Shown here piece after piece: positions 13,106 through 25,500 of a stretch of DNA of 64,000 nt. Made by a program: the position numbers and the translations under genes. The stretch spans positions 3,305,001 to 3,369,000 of the forward strand of contig NC_066332.1 in NCBI RefSeq assembly GCF_022539315.1, given 5' to 3'. Every line of letters begins with the position of its first letter. Position 1 is the stretch's first letter. The DNA is from Serinus canaria (taxonomy: Eukaryota > Chordata > Aves > Passeriformes > Fringillidae). The notes beneath the pieces are model-generated. The model was not told the origin of the DNA, ran no database searches, and saw nothing but the letters and a program-made list of their open reading frames with translations.

Positions 13106-16100
13106 TTAGGCTGACTTTGGAATTGACTCTTTCAACTCCTCAGAATTTTCTGGCTCAAAATAAGGTTCCAAAACAGGTTTTAATTTGACTTCTTCTGGTG
13201 GCTTGTGAGGCTCTTCTCTCCTCTTCTCTCCATCTTTTAGAAGTGGAACCAATGTTTTCCAGTGCTTCCCTGAAACTAAAAAGGAAAGGAATGGTTAATT
13301 TTTTTCCCCTCCACAGAAACAGAAGATATTCAAGAGGTTTGAACAGGAAGCTGCTGAAAGAAAAAGAAAGAAGCAGGAAGAAAGGACTTTGTGGTTTTCT
13401 TTCCCATCCTGTTCCACAAGTTTTCCATATTTCAGGTGGTAAGTACTGACTGCACAGTGAAATGCTTTGGTGCTGAGCTCCCACTCTGGGGCTTGGGGTC
13501 TCCAAGGCAGCTCCTTGGTTTTTAGTCCAGAGAGTCAAACTGTGAGCAGTGAGCCCATTTCATCCTTTGCATTTTGTGCTGGCTGAAAATGCTGTCAGCT
13601 CAGTCACAAGTGCATAGCACTGACTGCCCTCCAGTAGTTAATCCATGCTGCTGCTTTCACCAGAGTGCAGATTTGGGTCCCTGAAAGCCTCACCTCTGCC
13701 AGGCTTAATGGAGAAACTGAGATTTCGTCTGAGGTCCCCAGAGTACCCAGGGTCTTCGTTGATGATGCCCAGATTAGTGTTCCACGTGGACCAGTTCACT
13801 TCATCAACCCTGGGGAGACAACAACAAAGCCAAGATCTATTCTTAGGATCACCAGACAGCTCCAGGATCAGTTTATACCACAAAATGTCACCTCTCAATC
13901 CTGAGATCTGACCCAAAACCCAGATTAAACTGACCATTGCAGACATTATTAGTGATCCATTCTTCAGAGTGCTCCAGGGGGAAAGTTCTGCTTCCCACCA
14001 CCAGATACTTGAAGTTGTTTGTCTACAAAAGCTTGTTGGCTTGATACACAAACAAAGAGGTTACCTGAAGCACCATCTGTAATCATCTTGGCCATCAGGG
14101 GTGATCCCCACCAGGACTTGCTTCCCAGAGCGGAAGGAGTGCCTCAGACAGTTCAAATAGCTGTTCTCAATGTCCAGGATTGTGATGGCTCTCTGCCAGG
14201 TAAAAGAAAGCAGAGCACTGAGGGACTGCTGGTCAAACACAAACAAATCCTGAATTCTTTCTTTGTTTTAAAAACCCTGAGTTTTTATCATTGTCAACAT
14301 CTTAGAGCAGACACTGTAACTGCAGCATCACCCTTTATTAATATGTCACTGAAAATGCTGAATTACTGCCCTGTGAATAAAACTGTGAAGTTCCTTTGTT
14401 ACCTCCAACAAAAACTGATTCTGGTAAAGATTGGTTTTCCCCTTGCATAATCTCTCTCTTCATAGTCTGGTCAGGATTTTCCTTCATACAAAGCCCAATA
14501 ATTTAGTCCAATTACAAAAATACTTCTTTTCTTACATTCTGAAAATCTGTGGAACACTGGGATTATCTGCTTAGTCAAAACATCAAATAAACATGGAAAA
14601 GGAGCTCATACACTTTTTTTTAGGAGCTGTTCAGGTGAATCAGAAAGAAGCAGTGACCTGCTCTCTTTAGATACATGTCAGCTCCTAAGGATTCTTTCTG
14701 ATATCTCTTCTGATTCCCCACAGGTTGGACAGCAGCCTGACAGAACCAACACACCTGGAGTTTCCAGATGCTCTTGCTCTCCTGTGCAATTTTGTTGACA
14801 GTCTCCCCCATCAGTGCAATGAGCATGTTGAGCAGGAGAATGTAGGTGAGGATGACATAGAGCACCAGCAGGATGACAAACACAGACTTGAACCTGTAGT
14901 TCTCTGTGAACTCCAGGTCCCCCATGCCAATGGTGAACTTGAAGAGCTCCAGGCAGGTGTAGTAGAGGCTGTTGTAGGAGGTGCGGCCCCGTTTCACGTG
15001 GCAGCACCTGGCAGAGTCAGAGCTATTTGTTTCCTGCCCCTCGTTGTCATCTTCAATCAAAGTCACCACAGCTGTGGCAAAAAGAGCACTACATTCACAC
15101 AATGGAAACACAGTTTGAGATCATAACTTCATTGCAAGCAGTGAAAAGGAGCAGAGAGGTAACACACATTCCCTCCACGGCACATTGACCCCAGGGAAAT
15201 TGCCCTATAAAATATTCCCCAGAACTGACACCCTCTTAGCAGGTGCTGGCTCAGTTTTCTCCACATAGAAAAGGATGGATGGTTTTCTATTCAGCTTTAC
15301 AACTTTGAAAAGCTGTATGAAATTACTACAAAAAATCGTTATTCTAAAGAGATTTTTTTTTAATTAGGTTAATTTGTTAGGTTTTTTTGTTGGGATCAAA
15401 ATGTCTAAGCAACTTGAAAAACTAACTTTTCTGAGATTCTTTAAGGTAAAAAAAAGTAACTCCAAGCAGAATATTACCTGTGGAAAATCCCAAGAGGAAT
15501 ACGAGATAGACAAACATGAAGCGACACAAATCTCTAAGGATCATCTGTAGCATGGAAACACAGGAAAATATTTTAAATCTTGAATGTAAACTGCAACAAA
15601 AACTGGTACAAAATCCTGCTTTGGCTCAAGAATGCATTTGCTCTGAACTGGCTGTTCATGCATTAAGCATTATTATCCAGCTGAGATAATAAACTTTAAT
15701 ACAGAAAACATTTTTCTCTTATCCATACAACCATTTACACACAAATGCAACACATACACATGGGAACAGTTTCCTCTTTGTGAGCACAAACCACATAAAG
15801 GCAGTTCCATCTTTCCTCCCCTCTTGGGCTGGCTGGCTACATCCCAGAGAGGTTTATTAGCCAGCCACTGCCTCTTGGCTAATTGCTCTGTTTGGCAACA
15901 TTTTATCTATACCTGGAGAAATTTGCAGCTGGTAGAAAGCTGGGCCATCTCCCACCAGAGCAGCCTGTACTGCTCTCAGTCTCTTTGCATCCATGCCTAC
16001 CCAATTACAGTTATTTTGAAGCATGGCAAGTAATAAAAATAATAATAATCATCATCATCCTACCAAGACTGCTATCAAACATATGGGTGAAGAATAGAGG

Positions 16101-19100
16101 GGGGGTTTAACATTACTTAAATGTTTTCCCTTCACTCAGAAAATAGCACCAAAGGCCAGCAGAGTCATGTGAGAGGCAGGCATGGCCTGGAAATGGGGCT
16201 GTTGCAGAAGCTCCTGCGGTGAGGCTCTGCTGCCCCCTCAGGCACTCCCTGCACTGACCTTGGCGATCATGACCGAGTAAATCCCCATCTGCTGGAAGCC
16301 CCGCGTGTAGTAGAGCATGTTGGCCCAGCCCAGGGCCAAGGAGAACACCATGGAAGCCACGTAGAGCTCCTGGCCACAGAAGTACAGCACCACAGAGCTC
16401 AGCAGGAGCAGGGAGTGGACAAAGCTGGAAGACAAGAGTGGTGTGAGTGCAGGGGGCTGAGCTGGCCACAGGTGCTGGGAACAGAGCAGCCCTGTGGGGA
16501 AGAGAGCAGAACAAGGGATTGTCCCGTTGGGAAGAGAAAGGGCCTTGGGGAGGCAAAGCTTCCTCCCCAATGGGAGGTTTTCTGCATAAATAATGTGTAA
16601 AACTCATTTGGATATCTATTCCTAACTCCTGCATGACACACTGAACATTCAGACACTTAATTTGCTTTACCTCTACAGGAGGTCACAGACCCAGACCCAT
16701 CTGTTCAACACTATCCACTGGCAACTCTGTAGTAAAAACCCAGGGAATTATAGCAAAGTTCCTGTCACAGGTGGCTTCAGCCTCAACTACAGAACCCACA
16801 CACTGAGATGCAATCAAAGATATTGGAGCTTACAAAAGAACCTCACTGTAGCCATCAACTATCAGGGTCCTCAGTGATGGGCGCCTCTGCACAAAATACT
16901 GGATCTGAAAAGGGAACAAAGACCAGGTTTGCATCAAGGAAATATTAATATCCCCTGTGAATTAATTAACTAAGCACTGACCCCTGTATTAGGGAGCATA
17001 AAACACCTCACAAGAACAGCTCAAAACCAACACTGATGCAAGAGCTGGGAGGACCCTTCCAGTAACATCAGGTCAAGGAAAATGATTTGTACCTCTTGAC
17101 TAAAACATGGATTATCTAAGCAGCCAATGCTCATAAACAGGAAAACTTGTTTGATTCTCTCCAACACCTACCCAAACAGCAAAAGGAAAATTTTCAAATA
17201 TCTTACCCCTCTGAAAAAAAAATAGAGGCCTCCCAGTACACTCAGGATCTCTCCAGTTACTCGAAAATATTCCCCAGTGGTGTAACCAAAGGTGAAGGGA
17301 GGCTGTAGAAGACAGGAAACCAGATGTATTCAGAACTGGAGATAGAAATACCTGGCCTTCCAGCTGCTGGAAGCAACTCCATTTCTGGGGGAACAGGGAG
17401 TGGTTAAGTTTCTCAATGTGCTGCAGCAAGGGGGCAAGACTGGGAAGCAAGCAGGGCCAAATCTCTCTCCTGCCTTTAGGAAAGGGGAAAATTTGGATGC
17501 TAAGGGCACTCATTCAAACTTGGGATATCACACAGTGGGTGGTTCCCATGACACATGACAGGATAATGTACCTTTTCATTCTTCTGTACAGGTCTGTAGT
17601 AAGCAGCTGCAGTGAGGATGGTGATGTGTATGGTGTAGACAAAGAAGTTGAAGTAAAACAAGTGCTTGACAAAGCGGTCCCACTTGTCTTGCAGCAGCCT
17701 GTTAAGGGGCTCCACCAGCAGCATCTCGTGACGGTTCTGTGCAGGAGCAAGAGGAGAATTTTGCTAGGACCAGAATATCCTGGACTTCGAAAAAACCCAT
17801 ATTCTATAAATCTTTAGCAAATGATTCCTCTAGTTCCCTTAAGCTCAGGGTGGAGGTTGCTGTTTCATGGAAATGAGGGAAAAATGCTCTGTGTGGAACA
17901 TGAAGCTCTCCCCAGCTGAGGAGGTGCAGTACTCACTGGTGTCTCACTGCTGTAGGCAAGGATCTCAAGCACTGAATTTTTCTCACAGGTGTCTATACAG
18001 GACAGGTCATAAAGAGAGGAGTGGACAGGTCCATAGGCCCATTCAGTGAACTTCCTGGACAAGTGTCTGCACTCGGGGTCTTTGATCTCCCGTCTGAGGA
18101 TGTAAGCGAAAATCTAATTGCAAAAGAACAATACAACCAACATTTCAGTGCTAATGGACTTCTCATTCCTCAGCCCCTCCACAACACAGGAAGGGTCTTT
18201 TCTCCCTTGTTCAACTGAGCTAAAGCCAAACCACTGGAGCACTGCAGAGATCACAGTTAATTTTCTCACTGTGTGATGGGAGATGGGAAATACAAACACC
18301 TCTTACAACCTGGCATTATCTGTTTCAAAACTGCAAGAGAAAAGCAGAGATCTCATACACATCTCTGAGCAGTCACTTTGAATGGGAACTGCCAGAAGAT
18401 GAGTTACATCAGCCAGTCTGAAATAAAAGAGCTCCAGTGGTTCAGATGATATCAGAGACCCACTTTATTTCCTCGGGGGCTGCCTTGCATACCAGTGGGG
18501 TGTGAATAAACCAGCTGGGCACAGACACACTCACTTCGTAGCCTTTAAGGACTGTGCAGTTAAACTGCAGCACCAGTCCCTCCTAACTAAAAGGCCTCAG
18601 TAATGAAGTTCTAAAATCCATTCTGCATAAATGTTTTACATGTTCTCTCTATAATGTGACACAGCAATGAGACAGTCAATCACCTCTGTTCACCTACCCC
18701 TATCTTCCCTGTTTTAGCTGCCAGAGTTAAAGGAGTCAGCCCTTTCTTGTTGGTGAGTTCTTCCAGCTTGAGGATGGGATTAATTTTGGCACCAAGGATC
18801 AATATGTTATTATACATCTTGGTCACAAACTTGGTGTTATCCTTGGTGTTATCTGCAATCTCCACCAGTGTGTGCAGGACCATGTTGCCCATGGAGTCCT
18901 CAGCAGTGATGTTGGCTGCCTGGTAGGGATTCTCCAGGAGGAATTTCACAATGCAGAGCTGGTTGGTGCAGGCAGCCAGGGACAAAGGCAGCTCTCCTAT
19001 GGCAAGCAATGGGAAGGAGTGGTCAGAAATCCCTGTACTAGAGGTGCATAAACAAAGACATCGCATTGTTTTCATCTTTCACCATGAGAAAAGATTAATT

Positions 19101-21417
19101 TCTCTGTCTGGAACAGCACCAATTCTTGTGATAGCTGTTGAAATAGGTTTTCTTTAGTTTAACTACATCACAGAAACACAGCTGCTTAAAAAATCCTGCC
19201 AGGACAGGAGCAGGTTACAAAGGATCCAGTACTCACAGAACAAAGGAAAGCTGACACCAGGCTCACACTGAACACCATCAGCTACCAACTGTGTTTCTTT
19301 ATAAGCTCAGTCTTTGGGAGGAAATGTTTGGCCTAGAGGTGGAACAGCCCATCTGGTACTTCTGAGCCTGCAGTCCCACATAAACAGGATTATTTAACAG
19401 CTTGCACTTGGGTTTGCTGCTAGGACAACTCCATCAATAAAAACCATACTGTGCTCACTCCTACCAAAATAAAAGCCAGATTTCCCTTTGATTTTCCTGA
19501 AGAACTCCCCACAGGCTCTGGCATGAACATCTGCTCCATTCTGGACCAGGAGCTTCACCAGGTACATGTTCCTCCTCTCGATGGCAATGTGAAGAGCGGT
19601 CTGGCCTGCAGAGACACCCATCAGACAGAAATCCTCAGCTTTTAGTACAGACTGAGAGCTTTCAGCACTGCAATTCCCTCAGCTCCATGTAAGATGCTGG
19701 AACTGAGAGCTCTGCAGGCTAAAAAGCTCTACAACTGAACAGAAAAAAACCACACAAACAGCAAATGCAAGTAATTAAATCACTGTATATCAAAAATGGC
19801 AGAATATTGCACCTAACAGGGCACAGCCCTAGCACAAATGCAGATTGTCAATAACACACCAGAACTTTGGGGTGCATAATGCCTCATGCACAAGACTTTG
19901 AGAGCCCTGCCTGACCCCATTTCAGTCTGAGCACCCTAAGCATTCCCTGCAGCAGCTGTTTCTCTTACCCTTGTAGTAGTTGTCAGTATATTCTGCATTA
20001 ACAAACTCTTTCAGAGTTCCAGTTTTCCTTGCAATATCCAGCAGCAAGGGAATGGTATCATTTTTCCCATCATGTAGATTCAGCATGGCTTTCAGTAAAC
20101 AGGTTTTGCCAGTTTCAGGCTCTGTAAAACAAAAAATGGTAGGTATATAGAAGTGATTACAAACCCACCAGGCAAGCAGGAACTAATGAGGTTCTTTTCA
20201 AAAGACGAGAAACCTCATTTCGTGTTTCACAGAAAATTTCAGCTCCTGTAACCTTCCAATCAATGGGTTGCCCAATCAATAGGGCTATTAAAGGACCTCC
20301 TGCAGACATGCAACATAATTATCTTTTTTATTTTCATCTCAGGAGCACTACTGCAAGAAGAAGAAGGCAACTCAAGGCATGTGACACTAAAAGGTACCTT
20401 TGAACTCCTCATCTGTGAGATGCTTGAAGGTTCTGTTAAGGTAGAGTAGCAGGTCACTGAGGTCCTTTGTGTTGCCTTGGGCTACAGCATCAAAGATCCT
20501 TCTGCGGTCATAAAATCTGAAAGCTTTTTCTGAGCAGCCTGTGATGGAATCTGTAGATAGGAGCCTAAAAAGGGGAAATGTCAGTTACCTAAAGTCAGAT
20601 ATTTAGCAGGCTTTTTGTCAACTACCACAACACTGTTCTTCATTTGCTCAGATGAAGTACTAAATGCTGCAGATCAGAATAGGTACCCCTGCAAAGGCTA
20701 AAAGAACAAAGTCTGCAAGCAACTCTCATGATGAAATTACAATTCTGTTGCTGAAGAGCTGAGAAAAAGTGATCAAAGAGGCATTGAAGCTTGGCAGTGT
20801 AACTGCAAGCCTGGAGCCAGGCAATCCCTTGTTCTCACTCTGAACCATGTCCATTCACTGAGCAGCCTCAAGCAAGAGAACTGAGGCCTACTGCCAATTT
20901 TGGGCATAATATCCATGGAGAGAGAGATTTTTAAAGATGCCAAGAGACAACAGTTATTGTCACTTTCGGTTGCAACGCTCCTTAATTTGGCATAGAAAAT
21001 AGAGAAACTGAAAAAATGGTCATGCTCAAGTGGAGAGAACAAATGCTGCTCTAGGAACCATGGCCTGCAGCTGTCAAACTACTCATTACAACCAAATCTC
21101 ACCAGGCGAACTTACTTGTGAAGTTTGCCCCTCTCCAAATTCACATGGAATTTGATGACAGAAGGTGCCATCAGGTGATCCATCTGGCAGAAGGAGTCCA
21201 TGGGAGCCATGTCCTTGTCACTGTCCCCCATCACAAAGCGGCCCCGTCTTGCAAAAATGTTGCTTTTGGGTGGGTGCACCCTGGAGCTGAGAGGGCCCTG
21301 GGGGTTGTCAGGGGCTTCCTGGACAGAGTCCTCCCCATCTGTGTGTTCATCTGTCACTTCAGACTCCTCCATGTCAAAACTGCCAAACTTCTTCATCTTC
21401 CCAAGGATGGAGGACAT
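13106..21417 (-). CDS. TRPV1: TRPV1 vanilloid receptor cation channel
   Basis: Non-selective, Ca-permeable channel of nociceptor membranes, gated by heat and acid. Fifteen coding exons, in transcript order: 21417-21116, 20564-20398, 20121-19969, 19605-19465, 18996-18698, 18113-17937, 17736-17572, 17302-17207, 16904-16834, 16424-16259, 15544-15478, 15071-14755, 14192-14065, 13809-13694, 13269-13106. They join in frame to 842 aa (human 839). Start [15 protein letters not shown] sits 14 bases inside its exon, with A at -3. The ankyrin domain spans about residues 110-360, S1-S6 about 430-690, the pore filter is TIGMGDLEF, and the TRP box follows near [12 protein letters not shown]. Proton-sensing glutamates equivalent to rat E600 and E648 are present. 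Vanilloid-site residues are avian: L555, A558 and A578 in place of rat M547, T550 and E570. The product name is very secure; the exact junctions are read from GT/AG and frame. Confidence 0.97.
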
Positions 21418-22123
21418 GATGAGCCAGCAGTCTGTGAGGAAGGACACAAGCACCTCAAGTCAGCACTTACAGGGCCACAAGTCCCTTTTGCCCAGGAATG
21501 TTTTCCACAAACAGCAGGGAGTGGATTGGTTGCTGTCATCCCAGGAATGAGGCAGATGGACACATTCTCACTGCGCCCACAGCCAGAACAGTTTAGCAGG
21601 GTCTTTATGCCATTTGTTCCTGCTCCCACTGCCCTTACCCATTCCAGAATGCAGAAAGCAAACCAGAGCATCCCAGAGCTTCTATTTCCCTGCAGAGCTG
21701 AGCCTCAGCTACCTCTGCCTAAAACCACTGCCTCATCCTCCAGTCATTGCTAAAGCCTGAACAACCTCAAACCCCAAAAATCTCCGCTTTTCTTCTTTAC
21801 TTTCTGACTGGGTTGTGCCACAAACCATTCTCATGATTCTATCAGGGATGTTAAAAAGCCCTGCTTGTGCCATAACCTGATCTCTGGGATGCTGAGCACA
21901 GAGGGCTTCCTGCACCCAGGAAAACGATCCCTTTAAGGGCTCTGCCAGAGTTGTGGCAGTGCCTGATGGAAACTGGAGTGTGTGATCCTTGAGAGGTGAG
22001 TGTCACCTCAGCCATGAGGCACGGAAACACAGAGGAGAGCTTACCACAGATAAGAACAACCACACAGCTGATCTTGTCTGATTCACAACCACACAGAACC
22101 TGACACAAGCAACAAATACACCA

Positions 22124-22307
22124 TCAGAGAATGCTTTGGGTGAGAAGAGACCTTAAAGCTCATCTCATTCCACCCTTCTGCCATGGCCAGGGACACTTTC
22201 CACTATCCAAGGTCGCTCCAAGCCCTGTCCAGCCTGGCCTTGGACACTCCCAGGGATGGGGCAGCCACAGCTCCGCAGCCTGTGCCAGGGCCTCCCCATC
22301 CTCACAG
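22124..22307 (-). mobile_element. CR1 LINE fragment
   Basis: The plus strand reads as the reverse of a CR1 3' end: GAGACCTTAAAGCTCATCTC, then CCATGGCCAGGGACACTTTC and a stretch ending near CCTCCCCATCCTCACAG. The match to the bird CR1 consensus is recalled, not computed. It lies upstream of the first TRPV1 coding exon and is too short to encode anything. Confidence 0.85.
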
Positions 22308-22889
22308 ATAACACACTCTGCTGAGGGTAGAACAGATTGCCTTTTTTTTTGTTTGTTTGGTTTCTTATCAACCTGGTTTAATCAGACAAATATTGTCCTT
22401 GTGCCACTGAATGGAAAAAATCCTGGAGTTCCAGCAGTGGAGACAGGAACACTTCATATCTGAAACCCCACATTGCTTGGAGATCCTACAGCTTTGGGCA
22501 CAGGAATGTCACTAAATCTTTAAAAAGCCTCAAATTATAAACCACATTAGAGTGGTCAGTAATTTTCTTTGTCCAGTTAGAGTGAAAACAATATGAACAC
22601 ACTTCAAGGCTGTTTCTCTTCACAAGAGAAACATTCTGAGGGTTGTGTGCAAATCTGCATTGAAGCTGGATTTTCAGTTCTGTGGGAATAATTCATGTTT
22701 TCATCAAGGGTCACTTCCATTTTTCTGTGAAAGCAGGACACGGAAGAAAATTTTGTCATTTGCATTTTCTACAATTTTGTACAATATACACATAAAACAT
22801 CAATTTGCAAACTTGCACATTTAGGATTACTGGAAACAATCTATCTTAGCACAGATAAAATACTAATGACTGCAATTTAACTTGCTCAC

Positions 22890-22920
22890 CTTTCAAGTCC
22901 TTTGTCTTCTTAGAAGCACT
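22890..22920 (-). other. Candidate TRPV1 5' leader exon
   Basis: A 31-base segment is bounded on the minus strand by an acceptor (ATTTTTTCAG) and a good donor (AAAG|GTGAGC). It lies 1.5 kb upstream of the first TRPV1 coding exon and carries a stop in the frame that would lead into TRPV1, so it could only be untranslated leader. Support is limited to the splice signals. Confidence 0.3.
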
Positions 22921-23541
22921 CTGAAAAAATAACATAATATCTTATTCACTGAATTGTCCTATAAATAAGAAGTAAAAATATTTCTATTTGGAACAAGATA
23001 CTAAAATTACAGAAGAACTATTACTACAGTGAAAAAGGAATAAAAACAGTTCTATAAAATATAGAAAAATACAGTGGGAATATAGTCATGTATAATTTTG
23101 TCTATTTAAACTCATGTGGATTGAGCCAAACAGTGAGGGCTACAGAATACACAATCCATTATTTTCCACAAAATAAATATAAATGTGCAGAATAGGCTCA
23201 ATCCTGTCTCCCTGGCAATTGCTCAAACCTACATTATACATGCTTTCCTTTCTAAACCCAGGTAATATATTTGATAATGAAGACAAAGCTGCATTTCCTC
23301 ATGAGTAGGAATTTGCAAGGGAAAGAAACTTCACAAATCTGTAGAAGGATTATCAAAAAAACCCAGTAAGCATTATCTAGTTTCAAAAATCCACAACATA
23401 CTTGAACACTTTGAAACCCACGTACACAGAAGTTTGATACAATGAACAAGAAATATTTTGGCTAGAATGCCTTGCCACATCACAAATAATAGAGTTTAAA
23501 AATAACCAAGCATGCTATTTAAATATACATGCAGAACTTAC

Positions 23542-23686
23542 AAATATTGACAATAATCCTGTCTTCTGAAAAATGGTCCAGTCTCAGTAAACACCCACTG
23601 ATCTCCAGGAATTTGGTGTCAGATATTCCTCCTCCACGGTGCCTGGACTGCAAAGCCCTCAGAGTTTGCTTCTCCACTTCATTTGT
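23542..23686 (-). other. Candidate upstream exon, TRPV1 strand
   Basis: A minus-strand acceptor (ATCACATTTTGCAG) and donor (AATATTT|GTAAGTTC) enclose 145 bases with one frame open throughout (48 codons, containing VEKQTLRALQSRH and CLLRLDHFSEDR). If spliced straight to the first TRPV1 coding exon at 21431 the frame would stay open into MSSILG. If the 31-base segment at 22890-22920 is included, a stop appears. It may be an untranslated leader exon, an alternative N-terminus, or part of another transcript. I do not recognise the peptide. Confidence 0.35.
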
Positions 23687-25494
23687 CTGCAAAATGTGAT
23701 GATCTTTAGAACCAAGGGAAGTTCACTGGAAAAACAGAGAATAGAGCAATAAGATAATTAAGAACAATTCTGGAACCAGAAGCATCAGTGGCTTCTATTC
23801 CCAGAGGATTAGCAAAGCTCTTTACAAGAATTGCAGTAAGTTGCTGGATTTTTTCCCTCCCCTTTAATTGCATTTAGTAATGGATATTCTTCTCCAGATT
23901 TCCTCTTTGTAAATACACTCAAGTTTGCAAAAAATAAAAATTAAAAAAAAACCAGCACCCAAAGCACCAGACAGCACTTGTTTCTGGGAGGGGGGGGGTG
24001 TCACAGTTTCAATTCTTGAATTTCAATTCAATTTACAAAACTTTGTAAAATCTTTCTTGTGTGGCTGATTTAAAGATAAATATCTTAATAGTAAGCTGAT
24101 TCAGGGCAGAGTTGAGGAAGAACCAGTAAGTCCAAAACCCTTTTTGTTATTTCATGTTTCTCCTATGTTTTATTTAAATTTTATACATATGTATGTAAGA
24201 TTCAGCCTCTAAATATTAATATTATGAGGGAAAAAAAACCCCAGCTTATCTAATCCTGGATGGATCTAACACCCTCAAAAATTCGGAGCTGTGTCATATA
24301 TTGCTAAAATATATAATTTACATAGGAACTTTTTGAAAAAAACAGTCTACAGAAACAGCTTTTCCAGAGGCTGTTAGGCTGGGAACAACCCCCCAACTTC
24401 CTGAGATTTTGAGCAGAATATGAAATTATTCAATGAAATTAACAGTCTTTTGTTTTGCAAAAGGTGGCTGTCTCTCTAGTCTTGCCATCTATCCATGAAT
24501 ATATAAAAGAATTATGTATTTACCTACTTAATAGAAAACTAATTATACTCCTTAGATCTGTGGTACTCAGAGTAACAAGGCTCTTTATTAATGCATAAAT
24601 ATAGATTACCAATAGGCAGCTCCTCAGCAGCATCCAAAATGCTGCAAAGGCTTTAGATGCAACAGCATCATCAGCTCTTGCCTGTTATTCAATAAAAATG
24701 AAAGCAGACCTGCTGATAAAAATATATTTATAATAATGCAAGAGGGAAAACAATATATAACAAATTCAGACTTTTTCCAACACCTTTAGTCTCCATTTTC
24801 TCTGTAATATGCCAACAATTCCCTAAACATGAAATGGAAATGAAACCATCTCTGTAATTAAGATCTCAGAACTCAGCACAGCTTTCTCACCATAAAAATA
24901 TCAGTCCTGATGTTGCTTATGAGCAAGAGAGGAATCCATGTCCATATTCCAGAGGAAACATGTGCTTCCTAGGAATGAAACTGTATGCAGATAACATGAA
25001 ACACCTCATTTGTTTCCCAGTGTTATTTGAGCAAAAGAAATGTACATGTAGACAGAAAAGTATAAATGTTTTAACATTAAAATAAAGACTAGGAGAAGAA
25101 ATTCTAAGAGCATAAGATAGGGGATAAAACTTGGAAATTTTAAGGGAGTGCACAAAAACATCAGACCAAGTTACAGACAGCAGCTCATCTCTCCCAGCCC
25201 TTTCCAACATATTTCCTACCAGGAAAATGAGCCTCACAAGAAGTGTCTTTTTATGCAGAATGTTAATGGATTTTTCCCAGTCACTCAGATAAATTTAATG
25301 TGATAATTACTTCTCATTTCACAAATGGGAATGACAGAGCAACAAAATGTGCAGACCCAGGAGAAGCAGACATTAAATGCAGGGGTTTTGTCCCACTGTA
25401 ACGAGTGAGAGTGCATGTGGAATAAAGTGAAAAAAACCATTACAGAGTCAGGAAAAAAACAGAAGCAGCATCTCAGGCCATTCCAAATAATGAC

Positions 25495-25500
25495 TTTATT
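25495..25500 (-). terminator. SHPK poly(A) signal overlapping stop codon
   Basis: AATAAA on the minus strand contains the SHPK stop codon: the last sense codon AAA and the stop TAA form part of the hexamer. If used, the 3' UTR would be only about 15-30 bases. Other signals may exist further on. Confidence 0.5.

Noticed and set aside
13638..13693. In-frame extension of TRPV1 exon 14 to a stop
   Set aside because: A consensus donor (AGAG|GTGAGG) at 13694 links in frame to a final exon encoding [13 protein letters not shown], which matches the known TRPV1 C-terminus; the extension would truncate the protein.
21118..21753. 211-codon plus-strand frame
   Set aside because: Shadow on the opposite strand of the first TRPV1 coding exon.
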